Below, piece after piece: positions 24,088 to 32,184 of a stretch of DNA of 32,202 nucleotides. Location of the stretch: NCBI RefSeq assembly GCF_900491935.1, contig NZ_UEXK01000004.1, positions 2,746,235-2,778,436 on the forward strand. Direction: 5' to 3'. Below the pieces are notes generated by a model. It saw only the letters and a program-made list of their open reading frames with translations. It made no database searches and was not told the DNA's origin. Made by a program: the position numbers and the translations under genes. Numbering within the stretch: the stretch's first letter is position 1; each line of letters begins with the position of its first letter. Origin of the DNA: Klenkia terrae (GTDB lineage Bacteria; Actinomycetota; Actinomycetes; Mycobacteriales; Geodermatophilaceae).

Positions 24088-24951
24088 GTGAAGGTCGTCC
24101 TGTTCTGCGGTGGCCACGGGATGCGGATGCGCGACGGTGGTTCGTCGGTCCCCAAGCCCATGGTCATGATCGGTGGTCGGCCGCTGATCTGGCACGTGAT
24201 GCGCTGGTACGCCCACCACGGGCACACCGAGTTCGTGCTGTGCCTGGGCTACGGCGCCGGCTTCATCAAGGACTACTTCCTCCACTACGAGGAGACCGCC
24301 AGCAACGACTTCGTGCTGCGCGGGGGGCGTGAGGTCGACCTGCTCTCCAGCGACCTCACCGACTGGACCATCACCTTCGTCGACACCGGGCTCAACAGCA
24401 GCATCGGCGAGCGGCTGCGCCGGGTGCGGCACCTCGTCGAGGGGGACGAGTACTTCCTGGCCAACTACGCCGACGTGCTCAGCGACGTCCCGCTGCCCGA
24501 CGTGGTGGCGACGTTCCTGGCCGGCGACGCCACGGCGTCGTTGACCGCGGTGCCGCCGCAGTCCTCCTTCCACGTGCTCGACATCGGTGAGGACGACCGG
24601 GTGTCCGGGCTGCAGCCGGTGAGCCGGTTCCCGATCTGGGAGAACGGCGGGTTCTTCGTCTTCCGGCCCGAGCTGTTCGACGCGCTGCTGCCGGGGGAGG
24701 ACCTCGTCGACGGCGCGCTCGCCCGGCTGGCCGCGGCCGGCAAGCTCGCCGCCTACCGGCACGCCGGGTTCTGGGTGCCGGCCGACACGGTGAAGGAGCA
24801 CGCGCAGCTGGAGGAGCTCTACCAGTCCGGCCGCCGGCCGTGGGCGGTGTGGGAGCCGTCCGCCGCCGCGACCCCGGAGGCAGGCACCCGGACGGTGACC
24901 GACGTCGACCGCACCCCGTCCGCCCTCGACGGCGCCCTCGACCGGATCTGA
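24088..24951 (+). CDS. rfbF: Glucose-1-phosphate cytidylyltransferase-like enzyme
   Basis: The 287-residue protein is a nucleotidyltransferase that should make CDP-glucose from CTP and glucose-1-phosphate. The N-terminal loop is GGHGMRMRDGG, where the common form is GGxGTRL. It is followed by PKPMVMIGGRPLIWHVM, GYGAGFIKDYFLHY, GLNSSIGERLRRV and LANYADVLSDV, all as in RfbF-type proteins. The replacement of the usual Thr by Met in the first loop is a small oddity. GTG 24088 has GAGGA 7 bases upstream. The C-terminal 25 residues are low complexity. Its partner CDP-glucose 4,6-dehydratase lies at 29182. The cytidylyl specificity rests on similarity by eye. Confidence 0.88.
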   Translation: MKVVLFCGGHGMRMRDGGSSVPKPMVMIGGRPLIWHVMRWYAHHGHTEFVLCLGYGAGFIKDYFLHYEETASNDFVLRGGREVDLLSSDLTDWTITFVDTGLNSSIGERLRRVRHLVEGDEYFLANYADVLSDVPLPDVVATFLAGDATASLTAVPPQSSFHVLDIGEDDRVSGLQPVSRFPIWENGGFFVFRPELFDALLPGEDLVDGALARLAAAGKLAAYRHAGFWVPADTVKEHAQLEELYQSGRRPWAVWEPSAAATPEAGTRTVTDVDRTPSALDGALDRI

Positions 24952-24954
24952 GCC

Positions 24955-25635
24955 GTGCTGGCCCTCCTCCCCGCCGACCTCGGCCGTCCGCTGCGGGTGC
25001 TCGCGGTCGGCGCGCACCCCGACGACGTCGAGATCGGCGCCGGGGGCACCCTGCTGCAGCTGGTGGACCAGCGACCCGACACCGAGGTCGACGTCCTCGT
25101 CCTCACCGGCACCGCCGAGCGCGCCGCGGAGGCGCGGGCGGCGGCCGACCTGTTCCTCGCCGGCGCCCGGCACACGGTGACCGTGCACGACCTGCCCGAC
25201 GGCCGGCTGCCGGCGCACTGGGACGCGGTCAAGCAGGTGCTGGAGGACCACGCCGCCGCCGCCCCCCGCCCGGACCTCGTCATCGGTCCCGGCCCCGACG
25301 ACAGCCACCAGGACCACCGGCTGATCGCCGAGCTGCTGCCCACCGTCTTCCGCGGTGTGCTCACCCTGGGCTACGAGATCCCCAAGTGGGACGGCGACCT
25401 GGGCCGCCGTCCGGTGTACGTGGCCCTCGACCCGGCCACCGCCCGGCGCAAGGCCGAGCTGCTGGCGGCGTCCTACCCTTCCCAGCGGGGCCGCGCCTGG
25501 TACGACGACGAGGTCTTCCTCGGGCTCGCGCGGCTGCGCGGGGTCGAGTGCTCCTCGTCCTACGCCGAAGCGTTCAGCTGCGCGAAGGCCGTCCTGGCCT
25601 TCGCCCCCACCACCCCCGAGAGGCCCGGCGCATGA
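24955..25635 (+). CDS. PIG-L family deacetylase, cytoplasmic
   Basis: The 226-residue protein is a zinc-dependent LmbE/PIG-L hydrolase. The metal motif AHPDDVEIGAGG lies at about residues 20-31, and a second one, DDSHQDH, at about 118-124. Enzymes of this family remove N-acetyl groups from amino sugars. No signal peptide is present, in contrast to the secreted relative at 18757. It begins 4 bases after the cytidylyltransferase stop and its own stop overlaps the next start (ATGA). The location inside a CDP-sugar operon suggests a nucleotide sugar or lipid-linked sugar as substrate, yet no aminotransferase gene is visible in the window, so the amide it would cleave is unclear. Confidence 0.9.
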   Translation: MLALLPADLGRPLRVLAVGAHPDDVEIGAGGTLLQLVDQRPDTEVDVLVLTGTAERAAEARAAADLFLAGARHTVTVHDLPDGRLPAHWDAVKQVLEDHAAAAPRPDLVIGPGPDDSHQDHRLIAELLPTVFRGVLTLGYEIPKWDGDLGRRPVYVALDPATARRKAELLAASYPSQRGRAWYDDEVFLGLARLRGVECSSSYAEAFSCAKAVLAFAPTTPERPGA

Positions 25636-26972
25636 GCTCCGACCCCACTCCTGTCCCGGTCGCCGTCCTCGGCTCGGGCATGGCCGCGATGGGCGCGGCC
25701 CACGCGCTGCGCGACGCCGGCCGCGAGGCCGTCTGCTTCGACGCGAAGTCCTACGCCGGCGGGCACACCGCGACCTTCGACGCCGGCCACGGCTTCCTGT
25801 TCGACGACGGACCGCACCTGTCGTTCACCTCCGACGAGCGGGTCGCCGGCGTCTTCGCCGACGCCGTCGACGGTCGGTTCCGCACCGTGCAGGCCCACAT
25901 CGACAACGTGTGGCGCGGGCACCGGGTGCGCCACCCGGTCCAGCTCAACCTGCACGGTCTGCCCCCCGAGCTCGTCGTCGACGTCCTGGCCGACTTCGTC
26001 GCGGAGTCCACCGGCCCGCAGCGGTCCGTCGAGCACTACGCGGACTGGCTGGTCTCCTCCTACGGCCGCACGTTCGCCGAGACCTTCCCGATGGTCTACG
26101 GCCGCAAGTACCACACGACCGAGCCCGAGAACGTGACGACCGAGTGGCTGGGTCCGCGGATGTACCGCCCGGACCTCACCGAGATGCTGACCGGGGCGCT
26201 GGACGCACCGCGGGAGCACAAGCACTACGTCACCGAGTTCCGCTACCCCGAGCGCGGTGGGTTCGGCGCCTACCTGGCCGGGATGCGGCGCGGGCTGGAC
26301 GTCCGGCTGGACCACCGGGTGGTGGGCATCGACCCCGCCGCCGGGACGGTGCGGTTCGCCGACGGCAGCGCGGTCACCGCGGAGGCGATCATCTCCTCCA
26401 TCCCGCTGCCGGACCTGGTGCCGCTGGTCGACGGGGCACCCGCGGCGGTGCTGGCCGCGGCCGCGGCGCTGTCGTGGAGCTCGGCGATGGTGGTCAACGT
26501 CGGGGTCGCGCGGGAGGACCTGTCCCCGGCGCACATCACCTACTACTACGACCCCGACGTGGTGTTCCCGCGGCTGAACTTCCCGCACATGCTCTCCCCG
26601 CACGTCGTACCGGCCGGCGCGGGCGCCATCCAGGCCGAGGTCTACCACTCGCACCGCTACAAGCCGCTGCAGCAGACCCCGGAGCAGGTGGTCGAGCGGG
26701 TGCTGGCCGACCTCCGGCGGGTGGGGGTCCTGCGCGAGGACGACGAGGTCCTGGTCGCCGAGGCCCGCAACATCGAGTACGCCAACGTCATCTGGGACCA
26801 CCAGCGGGCCGACGCCGTCGCCACCGTGCACGCCTGGCTGGCCGAGGTGGGCATCGCCCGGTGCGGGCGCTACGGCGACTGGGACCACGCCTGGACCGAC
26901 GAGTCCTACCTCAGCGGCGAGCGGGCGGCCGCCGAGGTGCTCGCCCGCACCCCCGCCGCCGCGCTGCGCTGA
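25632..26972 (+). CDS. FAD-dependent oxidoreductase (UDP-galactopyranose mutase/amine-oxidase-like)
   Basis: The 446-residue protein begins with a Rossmann FAD-binding motif VLGSGMAAMGAAHAL, then an acidic residue and the AGGHTATF loop (about residues 40-47) typical of the amine-oxidase/phytoene-desaturase/UGM group. Later text such as EYANVIWDHQRADAV and LAEVGIARCGRYGDWDHAW matches the C-terminal FAD-contacting region of these proteins. In sugar clusters such proteins are often annotated as protoporphyrinogen-oxidase-like or mutase-like, and the reaction is unknown. ATG 25632 overlaps the preceding stop. The open frame upstream to 24840 is a shadow. The gene converges on the LLM oxidoreductase with 4 bases between stops. 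Confidence 0.82.
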   Translation: MSSDPTPVPVAVLGSGMAAMGAAHALRDAGREAVCFDAKSYAGGHTATFDAGHGFLFDDGPHLSFTSDERVAGVFADAVDGRFRTVQAHIDNVWRGHRVRHPVQLNLHGLPPELVVDVLADFVAESTGPQRSVEHYADWLVSSYGRTFAETFPMVYGRKYHTTEPENVTTEWLGPRMYRPDLTEMLTGALDAPREHKHYVTEFRYPERGGFGAYLAGMRRGLDVRLDHRVVGIDPAAGTVRFADGSAVTAEAIISSIPLPDLVPLVDGAPAAVLAAAAALSWSSAMVVNVGVAREDLSPAHITYYYDPDVVFPRLNFPHMLSPHVVPAGAGAIQAEVYHSHRYKPLQQTPEQVVERVLADLRRVGVLREDDEVLVAEARNIEYANVIWDHQRADAVATVHAWLAEVGIARCGRYGDWDHAWTDESYLSGERAAAEVLARTPAAALR

Positions 26973-26976
26973 GCGG

Positions 26977-27915
26977 TCAGGTCCCGGCCAGCCGGGCGAC
27001 CAGGGGGGCCAGCCCGTCGAGGTCGGCCCCCAGGTTGAGGTAGCTGAACCCGTAGCGCTCCCGCACCTCCTGCAGGCGGTCCACGCACTCGTCGACGTCC
27101 CCGACCAGCACCGCCGGGGAGTCGGCCAGGGTGTCGCCCGCGGCGGCCATCAGGGCGGCGAAGCTCGAGCTGGGCGCGGGGGCGTCCCGTCCCACCCGGC
27201 TGTGGTAGACGCTGAACTGCAGCTCGGGGTCGCGACCGGCGGCGGCGGCGGCCTCCCGCACCCAGCCGACCTTCTCGGCGACCCGCTCGGCCGTCAGGTC
27301 CGCGACGGCCTCGGAGTCCTGCACCCCGGAGCGCAGGGTGCAGTGCACCCCCACGACGTCGGCGGTCCGGGCGGCCAGCTCCAGCATCCGGCGGCCGCCA
27401 CCGCCGACCAGCAGCGGCGGACGGGGCGCCTGCACCGGCCGGGGCAGACCGGTGAGGTCCTGCACCCGGTAGTGCTCGCCGGCGAAGGTCAGCGGCTCGG
27501 GACCGAACAGGCCGGTCAGCACGGCCAGGGCCTCCTCGAGCCGGTCGATCCGCACGCCCGGTCGGTCCATCGGGATGCCCGCCGCGGTGTAGTCGGCGGC
27601 CATCCAGCCGGCGCCGATGCCGACCTCGACCCGGCCGCCGCTGAAGACGTCCAGGGTGGCCAGCGCCTTGTGCAGCAGGACCGGGTGCCGGTAGTCGTTG
27701 GCCAGCGCCAGGGACAGCACCCGCAGGGACGTGGTGGCCTCGGCGGCCACCGTCATGGCGGTCAGCGGCTCCAGCACCCAGCCGCTGCTGAGGTGGTCAC
27801 CGATGGACATCGTGGTGAACCCGAGGTCCTCGATCCGGCGCACCTCCGCGCGCCAGGCAGCCGGGTCGGTCCCCAACCGCGGGGCCGGGGCGATGAAGCG
27901 GAAGGGCCGGGTCAC
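26977..27915 (-). CDS. LLM-class flavin oxidoreductase, probably F420-dependent
   Basis: The 312-residue protein has the luciferase-like TIM barrel. Motifs are RIEDLGFTTMSIGDHL near the start, LALANDYRHPVLLHKALATLD, FSGGRVEVGIGAGWMAADYTAAG near the middle, and PPLLVGGGGRRML. This pattern matches actinobacterial F420-dependent enzymes. These transfer hydride between the cofactor F420 and a substrate, often a small metabolite or a keto-sugar-like compound. GTG 27915 overlaps the stop of the upstream methyltransferase-like gene by 4 bases, so the two are coupled. It stands in a CDP-deoxysugar cluster, so reduction or oxidation of a sugar is a reasonable guess without direct evidence. Confidence 0.87.
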   Translation of the reverse strand: MTRPFRFIAPAPRLGTDPAAWRAEVRRIEDLGFTTMSIGDHLSSGWVLEPLTAMTVAAEATTSLRVLSLALANDYRHPVLLHKALATLDVFSGGRVEVGIGAGWMAADYTAAGIPMDRPGVRIDRLEEALAVLTGLFGPEPLTFAGEHYRVQDLTGLPRPVQAPRPPLLVGGGGRRMLELAARTADVVGVHCTLRSGVQDSEAVADLTAERVAEKVGWVREAAAAAGRDPELQFSVYHSRVGRDAPAPSSSFAALMAAAGDTLADSPAVLVGDVDECVDRLQEVRERYGFSYLNLGADLDGLAPLVARLAGT

Positions 27916-29126
27916 GGGACGAGCTCCAGGGTGGGCAGCGGGAAGAGGAAGCGGGTGCCCCGGGCACGCAGGTCGGCGAGCTGGGCCAGCACCTCCTCCC
28001 GCAGCGGCCACACCAGGACCAGGACGACGTCCGGCGGGTCCGCGGCGAGCTCCTCGGGCGCGCACACCCGGGTGCCCGCACCCGGGAGGAACCTGCCCTG
28101 CTTGGCCGGCGAGCGGTCGGCGGTGCGCGGCAGCTCGGACGCGGTCAGCCCGCAGAGGTTCAGCAGCGTCGTCCCGCGGCTGGGGGCGCCGTAGCCGGCC
28201 ACCCGTACCCCGTCCCCCAGCCCGGCCAGCGCATCGCGCAGCGCGTCGGGCAGCCGGAGGGTCCGGTCGGCCAGCGGACGCCAGGCCGCGGGGTCCCCGA
28301 GCCCGGCCTCGGCCTCGGCGGCCAGCACCTCGGCGACGCCGCCTTCGGGCCGCGCCCCCTCGGCGGTGGACCGGGCCTGCACCCGGACGACGCCGCCGTG
28401 CAGGGTCAACGGCCGGGCCGTGGTCACGGTGAGCCCGTGCCGGCCCAGTGCCGCGGTCAGGGCGGTCAGCGACAGGTAGCTCCGGTGGGCGTGGCAGACC
28501 ACGTCCACCTGACCGCCGAGGAGGATGCCCAGGGCCGAGTGGAACTCGACCGCCAGCCGGCCGCCGGGGGCCAGCGAGCCGGCGAGGACCTCGACCGCGG
28601 CGTCGAGGTCGTCGGCGTGGCTGAGCGTGTGGTTGGCCAGGACGAGGTCGAACTCGGGCACGGCAGCACCCCGGACGTTGCCGTCGCGGACCGTCGTGGT
28701 GGTGCCCGCTGCGGTGGCCTGGTCGGCGAGGGCGCCGTCGCGCTCCCACCCGAGGACCTGGTGACCCGCCGCGGCGAACGGGCGGAGCAGCCCGCCCGAG
28801 CCCGACCCGACGTCCAGCACCCGGCCCGCGGGGGGCAGGTCGGCCATGAGCTCGGCCGCCCACCCGGCCTCGTGGTCGAGGACGGTGCCGGAGAAGGCGC
28901 TCCCGTGCCCGTGCGCGGCGTGGGCGAGCACCGGCGTCAGGGCGTCGAGCTGGACCAGCCCGCAGCTGCGGCAGCAGCCCACCGCCAGCCGGTGCCGAGG
29001 AGCACCGCGTGCGTCGTCCGGGCTGTCGGCCAGGTCGTCGGCGACCGGCTGGTGCCCGAGGTCGAGCACGGTGGTGACGGCGGCGTCGCGGCAGGATCGG
29101 CAACGACCGGCGGGCTCGTCGGGCAC
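27912..29126 (-). CDS. Methyltransferase of the sugar C-methyltransferase fold with altered active site
   Basis: The 404-residue protein has the same three-part layout as the enzyme at 22800: a CxxC zinc domain (C9/C12, then CRSC further on), a SAM domain (VLDVGSGSGGLL), and the C-terminal block GYGAPSRGTTLLNLCGL. The catalytic YHEH motif is replaced by CHAH at residues 211-214, and the Tyr-rich segment before the SAM domain is missing. It may therefore act on a different carbon or substrate, or have lost methyl transfer. GTG 29126 is preceded by GAGGGGG. An in-frame ATG at 29183 is possible but would overlap the divergent dehydratase start. The gene is coupled to the LLM oxidoreductase gene. 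Confidence 0.87.
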   Translation of the reverse strand: MPDEPAGRCRSCRDAAVTTVLDLGHQPVADDLADSPDDARGAPRHRLAVGCCRSCGLVQLDALTPVLAHAAHGHGSAFSGTVLDHEAGWAAELMADLPPAGRVLDVGSGSGGLLRPFAAAGHQVLGWERDGALADQATAAGTTTTVRDGNVRGAAVPEFDLVLANHTLSHADDLDAAVEVLAGSLAPGGRLAVEFHSALGILLGGQVDVVCHAHRSYLSLTALTAALGRHGLTVTTARPLTLHGGVVRVQARSTAEGARPEGGVAEVLAAEAEAGLGDPAAWRPLADRTLRLPDALRDALAGLGDGVRVAGYGAPSRGTTLLNLCGLTASELPRTADRSPAKQGRFLPGAGTRVCAPEELAADPPDVVLVLVWPLREEVLAQLADLRARGTRFLFPLPTLELVP

Positions 29127-29147
29127 CGTGACCCCCTCGGTCGGTCC

Positions 29148-29153
29148 TAGGCT
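29148..29153 (+). promoter_or_regulatory. Possible -10 box (TAGGCT) between divergent genes
   Basis: TAGGCT fits TANNNT and lies 34 bases before the dehydratase ATG. It overlaps the palindrome CCTAGG, whose other strand could serve the leftward methyltransferase gene. A start about 7 bases downstream falls next to the ATG of a 7-codon frame at 29162. Confidence 0.33.
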
Positions 29154-29161
29154 TGCGCACC

Positions 29162-29185
29162 ATGTCCTACCAGGTCCGGCCATGA
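29162..29185 (+). CDS. Possible 7-codon leader ORF (MSYQVRP)
   Basis: ATG at 29162 opens a frame of seven codons whose TGA overlaps the ATG of the dehydratase gene (ATGA at 29182-29185). With the -10 box at 29148 it could be translated without a leader and hand ribosomes on to the dehydratase, whose own ribosome-binding site is weak (CAGGT). It may also be chance. Confidence 0.3.
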   Translation: MSYQVRP

Positions 29186-30393
29186 CCGCTCCTCATCCCT
29201 CGGCACTGCGTGGCCGGGACGTGCTCGTGACCGGGCACACCGGCTTCAAGGGCTCGTGGTTGGCGCTGTGGTTGGCCGCGCTGGGCGCGCGGACCACCGG
29301 GTACGCACTGGCGCCGGAGACCGACCCGGCGCTGTTCGAGGTCGCCGGGGTCGCCGACGTCCTGCACGACCACGTGGTCGGCGACGTCCGCGACCGGGAC
29401 GCCGTCGACGCCGTGGTCGCCCGCTCCCGGCCCGACGTCGTGCTGCACCTGGCTGCCCGCACGGTGGTGAGCGAGGGGTACCGCCGCCCGGCGGAGGCGT
29501 TCTCGGTCAACGTCGACGGCACGACGGCGGTGCTCGACGCGGTGCGGGCCGCCGACCGGCCGTGCGCCGTCGTGGTGGTCACCAGCGACAAGTGCTACCT
29601 GAACGACGAGTCCGGCCGGCCGTTCAGGGAGACCGACCCGCTCGGGGGGCACGACCCGTACAGCGCGAGCAAGGCCGCCCAGGAGCTGGTGGTCCAGTCC
29701 TACCGGCGTTCCTACTTCGACCCGCAGGCCCAGGCCGCGGCGGGCTGTCCGGTGGTGCGGCTGGCCTCCGGCCGGGCGGGCAACGTCATCGGCGGCGGGG
29801 ACTGGACCGAGGACGGCCTGGTGGCCGACCTGGCCCGGGCCCGGGCCCGCGGCGGCGAGCTGGTGCTGCGCAGCCCGCACGCGGTGCGGCCCTGGCAGCA
29901 CGTGCTGGAGCCGCTGTCGGGCTACCTCACGCTGGCCGCGGCGTTGCTGCAGGACGACGCCGACGCCCTCGCCGGCGCCTACAACTTCGGCCCGCACCCC
30001 GAGGACGACGCCACGGTCGCCGAGCTCGTCGACGGGCTCAGCACCGCGTGGGGGCCGCTGGCCGACGGCTCCCGCGGTTGGCGCAGCGAGCCCCACGAGG
30101 ACCTGGGTCACGAAGCCGGGGTGCTCCGGCTGGACGTCGAGCTGGCCGCGCGGGCGCTGTCCTGGACCCCGACCTGGCGGCTGGGCGAGACGCTGGGCAG
30201 GACCGCCGACTGGTACCGCGGGTTCGGGGCGGAGCCGGCCAGTGCGCGCGACCTCTGCCTCGAGGACATCGCGGCGTTCGAGGGCGCGGTGTCCGGGAGC
30301 GCCACGCGGGGCAGCGCCGGCGCCGGCCCCGGCACGTCCAGGAGCGACGCGGACAGCTCCCGGTCGAGCGGCGACGTGACCCCCACCGGCTGA
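29182..30393 (+). CDS. rfbG: CDP-glucose 4,6-dehydratase
   Basis: The enzyme converts CDP-glucose to CDP-4-keto-6-deoxyglucose with bound NAD. The 403-residue protein is of the SDR/NDP-sugar dehydratase type. The NAD loop is TGHTGFKGSWLALWL, which is characteristic of RfbG, and the catalytic pair Tyr160/Lys164 lies in DPYSASKAAQE. VVTSDKCYLND carries the Thr and Asp of the dehydratase site, and ASGRAGNVIGGGDW is also typical. About 30 residues at the C-terminus are Ser/Gly-rich and unlike the family, which usually ends near 360-370. That extension lies antisense to a glycosyltransferase gene, and the two overlap by 286 bp. Together with the cytidylyltransferase at 24088 it defines a CDP-deoxysugar route. 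Confidence 0.93.
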   Translation: MTAPHPSALRGRDVLVTGHTGFKGSWLALWLAALGARTTGYALAPETDPALFEVAGVADVLHDHVVGDVRDRDAVDAVVARSRPDVVLHLAARTVVSEGYRRPAEAFSVNVDGTTAVLDAVRAADRPCAVVVVTSDKCYLNDESGRPFRETDPLGGHDPYSASKAAQELVVQSYRRSYFDPQAQAAAGCPVVRLASGRAGNVIGGGDWTEDGLVADLARARARGGELVLRSPHAVRPWQHVLEPLSGYLTLAAALLQDDADALAGAYNFGPHPEDDATVAELVDGLSTAWGPLADGSRGWRSEPHEDLGHEAGVLRLDVELAARALSWTPTWRLGETLGRTADWYRGFGAEPASARDLCLEDIAAFEGAVSGSATRGSAGAGPGTSRSDADSSRSSGDVTPTG

Positions 30394-31628
30394 GGGACGA
30401 GCTGGCCGTCCCCCGCCAGCTGGTGCACCCAGCAGGTGTAGCGGCGCAGAGAGGCGGCGCTGGTCAGGTGCTCGGCCGCGTAGACCCGGCCCCGGGCACC
30501 CATCGCCGTCGACGCGGCCGGGTCGGCGGCGACCTGCTCGATCGAGTCCAGGATCGCGGCCGCGTCCCCGGCCGACGTGGACCGGCCGGCTCCCGCGGCG
30601 GCCATCAGCGAGCTCGCCCCGCTGCGGGGATCGGTTGCGGCGACCACCGGTCGGCCGGCGGTGAAGTAGCTGGTGAGCTTGCTGGGGACACTCATCTCGA
30701 CCAGCCCGGGCTTCTCGTGCAGCACGAGCACGTCCGCGGCAGCGAGGGCGGTCTCGAACTCCCCGTCCGGCAGTGGCGCCAGGAACGTCAGCCGGTCGAC
30801 GTCGGCACCCAGGGCCATCACGTGCGCCCGCTGGGACCCGTCACCCATGACGACGACCCGCACCCGGCTGCCGCGCTGGTCGGCCAGCCGGGCGACGTCC
30901 ACGAGGCCGTCGAGGCCCTGCTTGACGCCGATGTTGCCGGCGTGCAGCGCGATGACCTCGTCGGGTCCCCAGCCCAGGCGGGCCCGGACCGCGGGGACGT
31001 CGACGTCCTCGGGGACGTACACGTGCGACCAGTTGGGGATGACCTCGATCCGGTTGGGCGCGATGCCGGCCTCGACCAACCGGCGCCGGAAGACCTCGTG
31101 GATGACGGAGATCGAGTCGGCCCGCTTCAGGAGCGCGATCTCCAGCCAGGCGGTGGCGCGGGTGAGCAGACCCCCGCCCAGTCCCGTCTCGGCCAGCGCA
31201 GCGCCGTACAGGTCCTGCACCCACACCCCGAGCCGGTAGCCACCCGCCCGGCGCAGCAGAACCGCCGGCAGCAGGGACAGCAGCACCGGGCTGACCGCCA
31301 CCACGACGTCCGCCCGACGGCGCATCAGCTGCCACGCGGTCTTGACCGCGAACGTGGACTCCATGACCACCCGGGTGAGCGCAGTGGGCTCAGCCGGCAC
31401 CAGGTGCCGCTGCCGGCGCACGGTGACCCCGTGGTCGACCTCCACGCGGCGTCGGCGCAGGTAGTCCGGGTGCAGGTGCCACTCCGGGTAGTGCGGGTAG
31501 CCCACGACCGCCGTCACGTCCATGTCCTCGGTCGCGAGGTGCCGGGCCAGGCCGGTGGTGTAGGGCGCGTTGCCCGAGTGCTCGGGGGCGTAGTGCAGGC
31601 CGACGACGGTGACGTCCAGGCGGGTCAT
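30108..31628 (-). CDS. Glycosyltransferase family 4 (WcaI-like) with antisense C-terminal extension
   Basis: The first 400 or so residues form a complete GT4 enzyme: [20 protein letters not shown] at the N-terminus, the YPHYPEW segment, [16 protein letters not shown] at the start of the donor domain, and the [18 protein letters not shown] donor motif. Such WcaI-like proteins act in colanic-acid-type synthesis. The remaining 95-105 residues (Ser/Pro/Arg-rich) are read from the strand opposite the dehydratase gene and do not resemble a domain. They arise because no stop codon occurs in this frame until 30108. A lost stop codon or an indel is likely. ATG 31628 overlaps the stop of the gmd gene (ATGA), so expression is coupled to it. 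Confidence 0.88.
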   Translation of the reverse strand: MTRLDVTVVGLHYAPEHSGNAPYTTGLARHLATEDMDVTAVVGYPHYPEWHLHPDYLRRRRVEVDHGVTVRRQRHLVPAEPTALTRVVMESTFAVKTAWQLMRRRADVVVAVSPVLLSLLPAVLLRRAGGYRLGVWVQDLYGAALAETGLGGGLLTRATAWLEIALLKRADSISVIHEVFRRRLVEAGIAPNRIEVIPNWSHVYVPEDVDVPAVRARLGWGPDEVIALHAGNIGVKQGLDGLVDVARLADQRGSRVRVVVMGDGSQRAHVMALGADVDRLTFLAPLPDGEFETALAAADVLVLHEKPGLVEMSVPSKLTSYFTAGRPVVAATDPRSGASSLMAAAGAGRSTSAGDAAAILDSIEQVAADPAASTAMGARGRVYAAEHLTSAASLRRYTCWVHQLAGDGQLVPQPVGVTSPLDRELSASLLDVPGPAPALPRVALPDTAPSNAAMSSRQRSRALAGSAPNPRYQSAVLPSVSPSRQVGVQDSARAASSTSSRSTPAS

Positions 31629-32184
31629 GAGTCGACCCGGACTGATCTGCCGGAGAGCTGGTCGTCGAGGGCCTGGATGTCGGCGTCGACCATGATCTTA
31701 ACCAGTTCGGGGGTGTGGACCTTGGGTTCCCAGCCGAGGATGGTCTTGGCCTTGGTGTAGTCCCCGACGAGTGCGTCGACCTCGCTGGGTCGTTCGTAGC
31801 GCTTGTCGTACTCGACGTGGTTCTCCCAGTCGAGGCCGGCGTGCTCGAAGGACAGCCGCACGAAGTCCTTGACGCTGTAGGCGGTGTTGGTCGCGAGGAC
31901 GTAGTCGGTGGGTTCAGACGCCTGGAGCATCCGCCACATGCCTTCGACGTACTCGGGGGCGTAGCCCCAGTCGCGGACGGCGTCCAGGTTGCCCATGAAG
32001 AGCTTGTCCTGCAGGCCGGCCTTGATGCGGGCCACGGCGCGGGTGACCTTGCGGGTCACGAAGGTCTCCCCGCGGCGGGGGGACTCGTGGTTGAACAGGA
32101 TGCCGTTGACGGCGTAGGTGTCGTAGGCCTCGCGGTAGTTGCGGGTGGCCCAGTAGGCGTAGAGCTTGGCGACGCCGTAGGGGG
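31625..32184 (-). CDS. gmd: GDP-mannose 4,6-dehydratase, C-terminal part (5' end beyond contig end)
   Basis: About 185 residues are present, from the active-site segment [10 protein letters not shown] (catalytic Tyr and Lys) to the stop. The protein converts GDP-mannose to GDP-4-keto-6-deoxymannose, the substrate of the fucose synthase at the left end. Family text is clear: [33 protein letters not shown]-like text (here [19 protein letters not shown]), and the C-terminal [12 protein letters not shown] and LGWEPKV. The N-terminal half would lie to the right but the contig ends there. The codons right of 32184 come from adapter sequence and should be ignored. The stop overlaps the start of the GT4 gene. 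Confidence 0.93.
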
